Positions 6,029 to 8,656 of a stretch of DNA of 8,656 bases are shown piece after piece. How positions within the stretch are numbered: the stretch's first letter is position 1; each line of letters starts with the position of its first letter. Both the position numbers and the translations under genes were made by a program. The notes beneath the pieces are model-generated. The model saw nothing but the letters and a program-made list of their open reading frames with translations. It was not told the DNA's origin and searched no databases. The stretch comes from an uncultured Porphyromonadaceae bacterium (lineage in GTDB: Bacteria; Bacteroidota; Bacteroidia; Bacteroidales; Muribaculaceae), in assembly GCA_947177595.1 (NCBI GenBank), contig CAMWUZ010000061.1:1-8656 (forward strand), in the 5' to 3' direction.

Positions 6029-8065
6029 TTGAAAGCTCCACTTTCATTAGTTCCTCTCCTGCCTGTAACCTTAGCGTTTGCAGCGGGAATCCTTATCTCA
6101 TATTTAGGAGTTCCCCTATTATGTGCCGGCTTCTTTATTGTTACCGGAATAGTCCTGTCTATCAGAAATTTTCGATATTTCGCCGCACTTGCCGCTGCTG
6201 TCGCACTCGGGCAGTTGGATATGTGGCTGCAAACCCCGGCAGAACACATTATTCACGGAATTATTGGTGAGAAATATCTTATCGCGGATGTATATTCTGT
6301 CAGAGATACCGAGACTTCTCAAATATTGGGAGTAAAGATTCTGGAGGCAGGTAGCGACTCTACCAATATGCTCAAGATTGAAGATATTCGCTCTCAAATA
6401 GTCATTCCGGCATTTATACCTTCAATATCAGCGGGTGACAGAGTGATGATTAAAGCCAAAATGAGTTATCCGGATTCCATCGAGTATTTTCCCGGACAAC
6501 TCACCTACCGAAAAATTCTCAGGCGGCAAGGGATAATCGTTTCAGGAATAGCCGCTCCTGATGAAGTTTACAGAATTGAGAATTCACCTGCCCTTCTGCC
6601 ATATTTTGCCAGAGTCAAGACAAAAATACAACATCAGCTTTTACGCAGTGATCTGAGAAGTGAGACAAAAGAATTTTTAATTACGGCGATTACCGGAGAC
6701 AGCAGCATTCTTGACAACGATACACGACAGAGCTTTGCCAGAGCCGGTATAGCTCATATTCTCGCACTGAGCGGTCTGCATGTAGGTATAATCATGGCTA
6801 TATGTTCCTTGCTGTTCTTTCCTCTTATATTTTTACCTTCACTAAGAAACAGCCGCCCGATTCTTATAATAGCAGCGTTGTGGCCGTTTGCTTTCATCAC
6901 AGGACTATCTCCATCGGTTACCCGTGCCGTTATCATGGCAAGTTGTCTTATCTTAGCGGTTTTGCTTCAGAAGCGCCATAGTTCATTCAACGCCTTATGC
7001 GTTGCCGCACTAATCATATTGCTTTTTGATCCGAGGTCAATGTTCAGTATCAGTTTTCAACTCAGTTTTGCTGCGGTTGCGGGAATACTTCTGTTCGGCA
7101 AAAGTCTTAATCCTGTACCGGAACGCAACCGACCGGCATACAACACAATAGGTTTTCTAACAATGAGTGTTGGAGCAATGATAGCGACCGGAGTAATTTC
7201 AAGTTTTTATTTTCACACATTTCCAATATATTTTCTTGTTGCCAATGCATTGATTTCCCCTATTCTCACGCCATTGATAGGCGGTGGTATAATAGTGATT
7301 CTGCTGACTGCAACAGGACATTCAGCCCCAACATTGTGCCGTATTGTCGATACTCTTTACGAGTGGGTGAAAGGTGTGGGTAATACAGTTGCAGATATAC
7401 CGGGTTCTTCTATAAATCATCTGTCCATCAGCACCGTCTCCTTAGTTCTCTGGTTAACTGCCGTGTCTTTCTTGGCTCTATGGTTATATAAGCGCAGACG
7501 TGTGTTCGGCTATGTTGCAATGTTAACCACAGTTACTTTTTTAAGCCTGATGCTTTTGAACAAAAAAACTGAATCGCACGGTGTATATATCATTCCGGGA
7601 ACCTATCGCACAGATATTGCCGTGTGCTCCCCTACAAGAATTGATATTATTTCTACCGCCCTTCATCGCGAAAAGGAGAGGATCAGGGATAATTCATTAA
7701 AATCGTTCTCGGAGTATATGTTGGAACACAATATAGATACCCTTGAGATTGTCGGCAAGAAGTTTTCAAACGGTATCGTATTGTATGATTATCCGCTTAT
7801 CACAATCGGCACAAAAAGGGTAATTGTTGCAGATTCCAATCCTTCTATACCAGCAGGAACAGCGGTTGACTATATCCTTGTATGTCGCGGATACAGAGGA
7901 GATATTGAAAGTCTGGTAAGCAAATACACATGTAAAAATATTATTCTCAGCGGTGATCTTCATCCCAAGCGTCTCGCCAAATACATTGAAGAATGCCGTT
8001 TAATGGCAATCCCCTATACATCGCTACGCAATCAGGCATTCAACAATCTCCTGACAGCGCCTTGA
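6029..8065 (+). CDS. comEC: ComEC/Rec2-type DNA-uptake channel lacking the metallo-beta-lactamase tail
   Basis: ComEC is the inner-membrane channel that carries single-stranded DNA into the cytoplasm during natural transformation. The 678-residue protein begins with hydrophobic segments (9-28, 30-45, 48-66). A soluble DUF4131-like domain follows at about 75-190. The competence domain runs about 215-510, with ITGDSSILDN (221-230), the hallmark GIAHILALSGLHVG (240-253), GLSPSVTRAVIMAS (292-305) and DPRSMFSISFQLSF (334-347). The last 165 residues are soluble and lack the HxHxDH motif of the metallo-beta-lactamase domain in full-length ComEC, though phrases such as DYILVCRGYRGDIESL (614-629) and NIILSGDLHP (637-646) look like a degenerate version. 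This form is common in Bacteroidota. The start is TTG at 6029: no ATG occurs in frame before residue 64, and a stop lies six codons upstream. The stop overlaps the convergent folK-like gene. Confidence 0.93.
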   Translation: MKAPLSLVPLLPVTLAFAAGILISYLGVPLLCAGFFIVTGIVLSIRNFRYFAALAAAVALGQLDMWLQTPAEHIIHGIIGEKYLIADVYSVRDTETSQILGVKILEAGSDSTNMLKIEDIRSQIVIPAFIPSISAGDRVMIKAKMSYPDSIEYFPGQLTYRKILRRQGIIVSGIAAPDEVYRIENSPALLPYFARVKTKIQHQLLRSDLRSETKEFLITAITGDSSILDNDTRQSFARAGIAHILALSGLHVGIIMAICSLLFFPLIFLPSLRNSRPILIIAALWPFAFITGLSPSVTRAVIMASCLILAVLLQKRHSSFNALCVAALIILLFDPRSMFSISFQLSFAAVAGILLFGKSLNPVPERNRPAYNTIGFLTMSVGAMIATGVISSFYFHTFPIYFLVANALISPILTPLIGGGIIVILLTATGHSAPTLCRIVDTLYEWVKGVGNTVADIPGSSINHLSISTVSLVLWLTAVSFLALWLYKRRRVFGYVAMLTTVTFLSLMLLNKKTESHGVYIIPGTYRTDIAVCSPTRIDIISTALHREKERIRDNSLKSFSEYMLEHNIDTLEIVGKKFSNGIVLYDYPLITIGTKRVIVADSNPSIPAGTAVDYILVCRGYRGDIESLVSKYTCKNIILSGDLHPKRLAKYIEECRLMAIPYTSLRNQAFNNLLTAP

Positions 8066-8426
8066 ATCCACGGGCAAAATACTCTCTGGAGAAGTCGGTC
8101 GGACGCACAACCTTTCCGTCAAAACATACTATATCAATATCTATTTTCACTATGTGATGACTATCACGATGTGATCTGCCGAGTGCACTCTCTATTTTTT
8201 TACAAATTTCATTCAGTGATTTTTCATCTCCGCACCAAGTACCTACCGCTACTGCATTGAGATAATCAGGATCAATACCATTAATTGCCGGAGTAATATA
8301 TGGCTTACACATTTTCCATGACGACAGAACGGTTTGCAACCTGTCAGCAGCTTCTGCCACAAATTTCTCCGCATCGGTATGGTTGCTGCCGATCGAGAGC
8401 CATACTTGCCTGGAATCAGATACCAT
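8040..8426 (-). CDS. Compact HPPK/FolK-like protein
   Basis: HPPK (FolK) transfers pyrophosphate from ATP to 6-hydroxymethyl-7,8-dihydropterin in folate synthesis. This 128-residue protein is shorter than E. coli FolK (159) but keeps its order of motifs: LSIGSN (10-15), PDYLNAVAVGT (53-63), IESALGR (78-84), the metal-binding pair in KIDIDIV (94-100; Asp96, Asp98), and REYFARGFKAL (114-124), matching the 'RGFMLWPL' segment. The loop before the aspartates differs: the WGPR-type sequence of E. coli is replaced by HHIVK, so substrate loops may be remodelled or activity reduced. Whether a standard FolK exists elsewhere in the genome cannot be seen. The ATG at 8426 lies inside the end of the upstream S1-domain gene (11-bp overlap), which suggests translational coupling, and its last 26 bp overlap the end of comEC on the other strand. 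The family is likely; full activity is uncertain. Confidence 0.72.
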   Translation of the reverse strand: MVSDSRQVWLSIGSNHTDAEKFVAEAADRLQTVLSSWKMCKPYITPAINGIDPDYLNAVAVGTWCGDEKSLNEICKKIESALGRSHRDSHHIVKIDIDIVCFDGKVVRPTDFSREYFARGFKALSGDC

Positions 8427-8656
8427 CCTGAGATATTCCCTTCATGGTGAGTGCAACACGCGAACGCTGTGCATCAACGTCCAGCACCTTTACTCTCACA
8501 GTTTGTCCGACACTGAGCATCTGTGACGGGGAGCTTACGAATCCTTCAGACATCTGTGAAATATGGATTAGTCCGTTTACTTTCAGACCTATGTCCACAA
8601 ACGCGCCGAAAGCAGTCAGATTATTCACTTTGCCTGTAAGTTCCCTACCGATATGC
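8416..8656 (-). CDS. S1 RNA-binding domain at the C-terminus of a larger protein, probably Tex (5' part outside window)
   Basis: The frame enters from the right edge and encodes the last 80 residues of a protein. It reads HIGRELTGKVNNLTAFGAFV at the edge and contains FGAFVDIGLKVNGLIHIS, VGQTVRVKVLDVD and RSRVALTMKG, which is a complete S1 (OB-fold) RNA-binding domain ending just before the stop. An S1 domain at the very C-terminus with 'FGAFVDIG...GLIHISQMS' and 'VKVLDVD..R.R..LTMKG' is characteristic of Tex, a transcription-associated RNA-binding protein with YqgF-like and helix-hairpin-helix domains upstream. Other S1 proteins such as polynucleotide phosphorylase or ribosomal protein S1 are possible but fit less well. 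The gene overlaps the folK-like start by 11 bp. A GTG at 8626-8628 is not a real start, because the domain extends upstream of it. Confidence 0.75.
   Translation of the reverse strand, partial: HIGRELTGKVNNLTAFGAFVDIGLKVNGLIHISQMSEGFVSSPSQMLSVGQTVRVKVLDVDAQRSRVALTMKGISQDGI

Noticed and set aside
5613..6249. Two long minus-strand open frames across the yeiH-comEC junction
   Set aside because: They are antisense to two well-identified membrane proteins, and their composition looks like reverse-complemented transmembrane coding sequence.
1..8656. Genome-wide reassignment of TAG as a sense codon
   Set aside because: TAG ends the kinase exactly after a complete RapZ-C domain, while the other genes end in TAA or TGA; one sense-like TAG in one gene is better explained by a nonsense mutation or error.

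Overview
The window looks like chromosomal core sequence from a Bacteroidota member, most likely order Bacteroidales. Three things point there. Several genes are preceded by the Bacteroidota-type -7 promoter box (TAnnTTTG). Shine-Dalgarno sequences are mostly absent. The protein set also fits: a TlpA-type thioredoxin fused to a secreted N-terminal domain, a ComEC without the metallo-beta-lactamase tail, and a sugar kinase fused to a RapZ C-terminal domain. A family-level placement is not possible from this window. I see no tRNA, rRNA, CRISPR array, insertion sequence or phage gene.

Layout, left to right. (1) 1-311, minus: 5' part of rpsP (ribosomal protein S16), with its own promoter in the 312-462 gap. 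(2) 463-1920, minus: a secreted TlpA/thioredoxin-like protein whose frame is cut by one in-frame TAG, ten codons before the WCRPC active site; a promoter lies just upstream. (3) 1987-4152, minus: a two-gene unit, an AmgK-like amino-sugar kinase fused to a RapZ C-terminal domain, followed 9 bp later by a MurU-like sugar-phosphate nucleotidyltransferase. (4) 4153-4267: a divergent promoter region. (5) 4268-8065, plus: a tight unit of aroE (shikimate dehydrogenase), a YeiH-family membrane transporter and comEC (DNA-uptake channel). (6) 8040-8656, minus: a compact HPPK/FolK-like protein overlapping both the end of comEC and the end of an upstream S1-domain gene, probably tex, which runs off the window.

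How the genes relate. The kinase and nucleotidyltransferase resemble the AmgK-MurU cell-wall salvage route, which phosphorylates MurNAc (or GlcNAc) at C1 and then makes the UDP-sugar. The RapZ C-terminal domain is known in E. coli as the part that senses glucosamine-6-phosphate, so the fusion suggests a salvage kinase that reads amino-sugar supply. aroE feeds chorismate synthesis and the FolK-like protein would feed folate synthesis, but they lie in different transcription units.

The most notable items are the kinase-RapZ-C fusion and the amber codon that separates the TlpA N-terminal region from an otherwise intact thioredoxin domain. TAG also ends the kinase gene, and murU follows that TAG in the same frame without another stop. 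Ordinary termination, with TlpA a recently broken gene, is the simplest reading.
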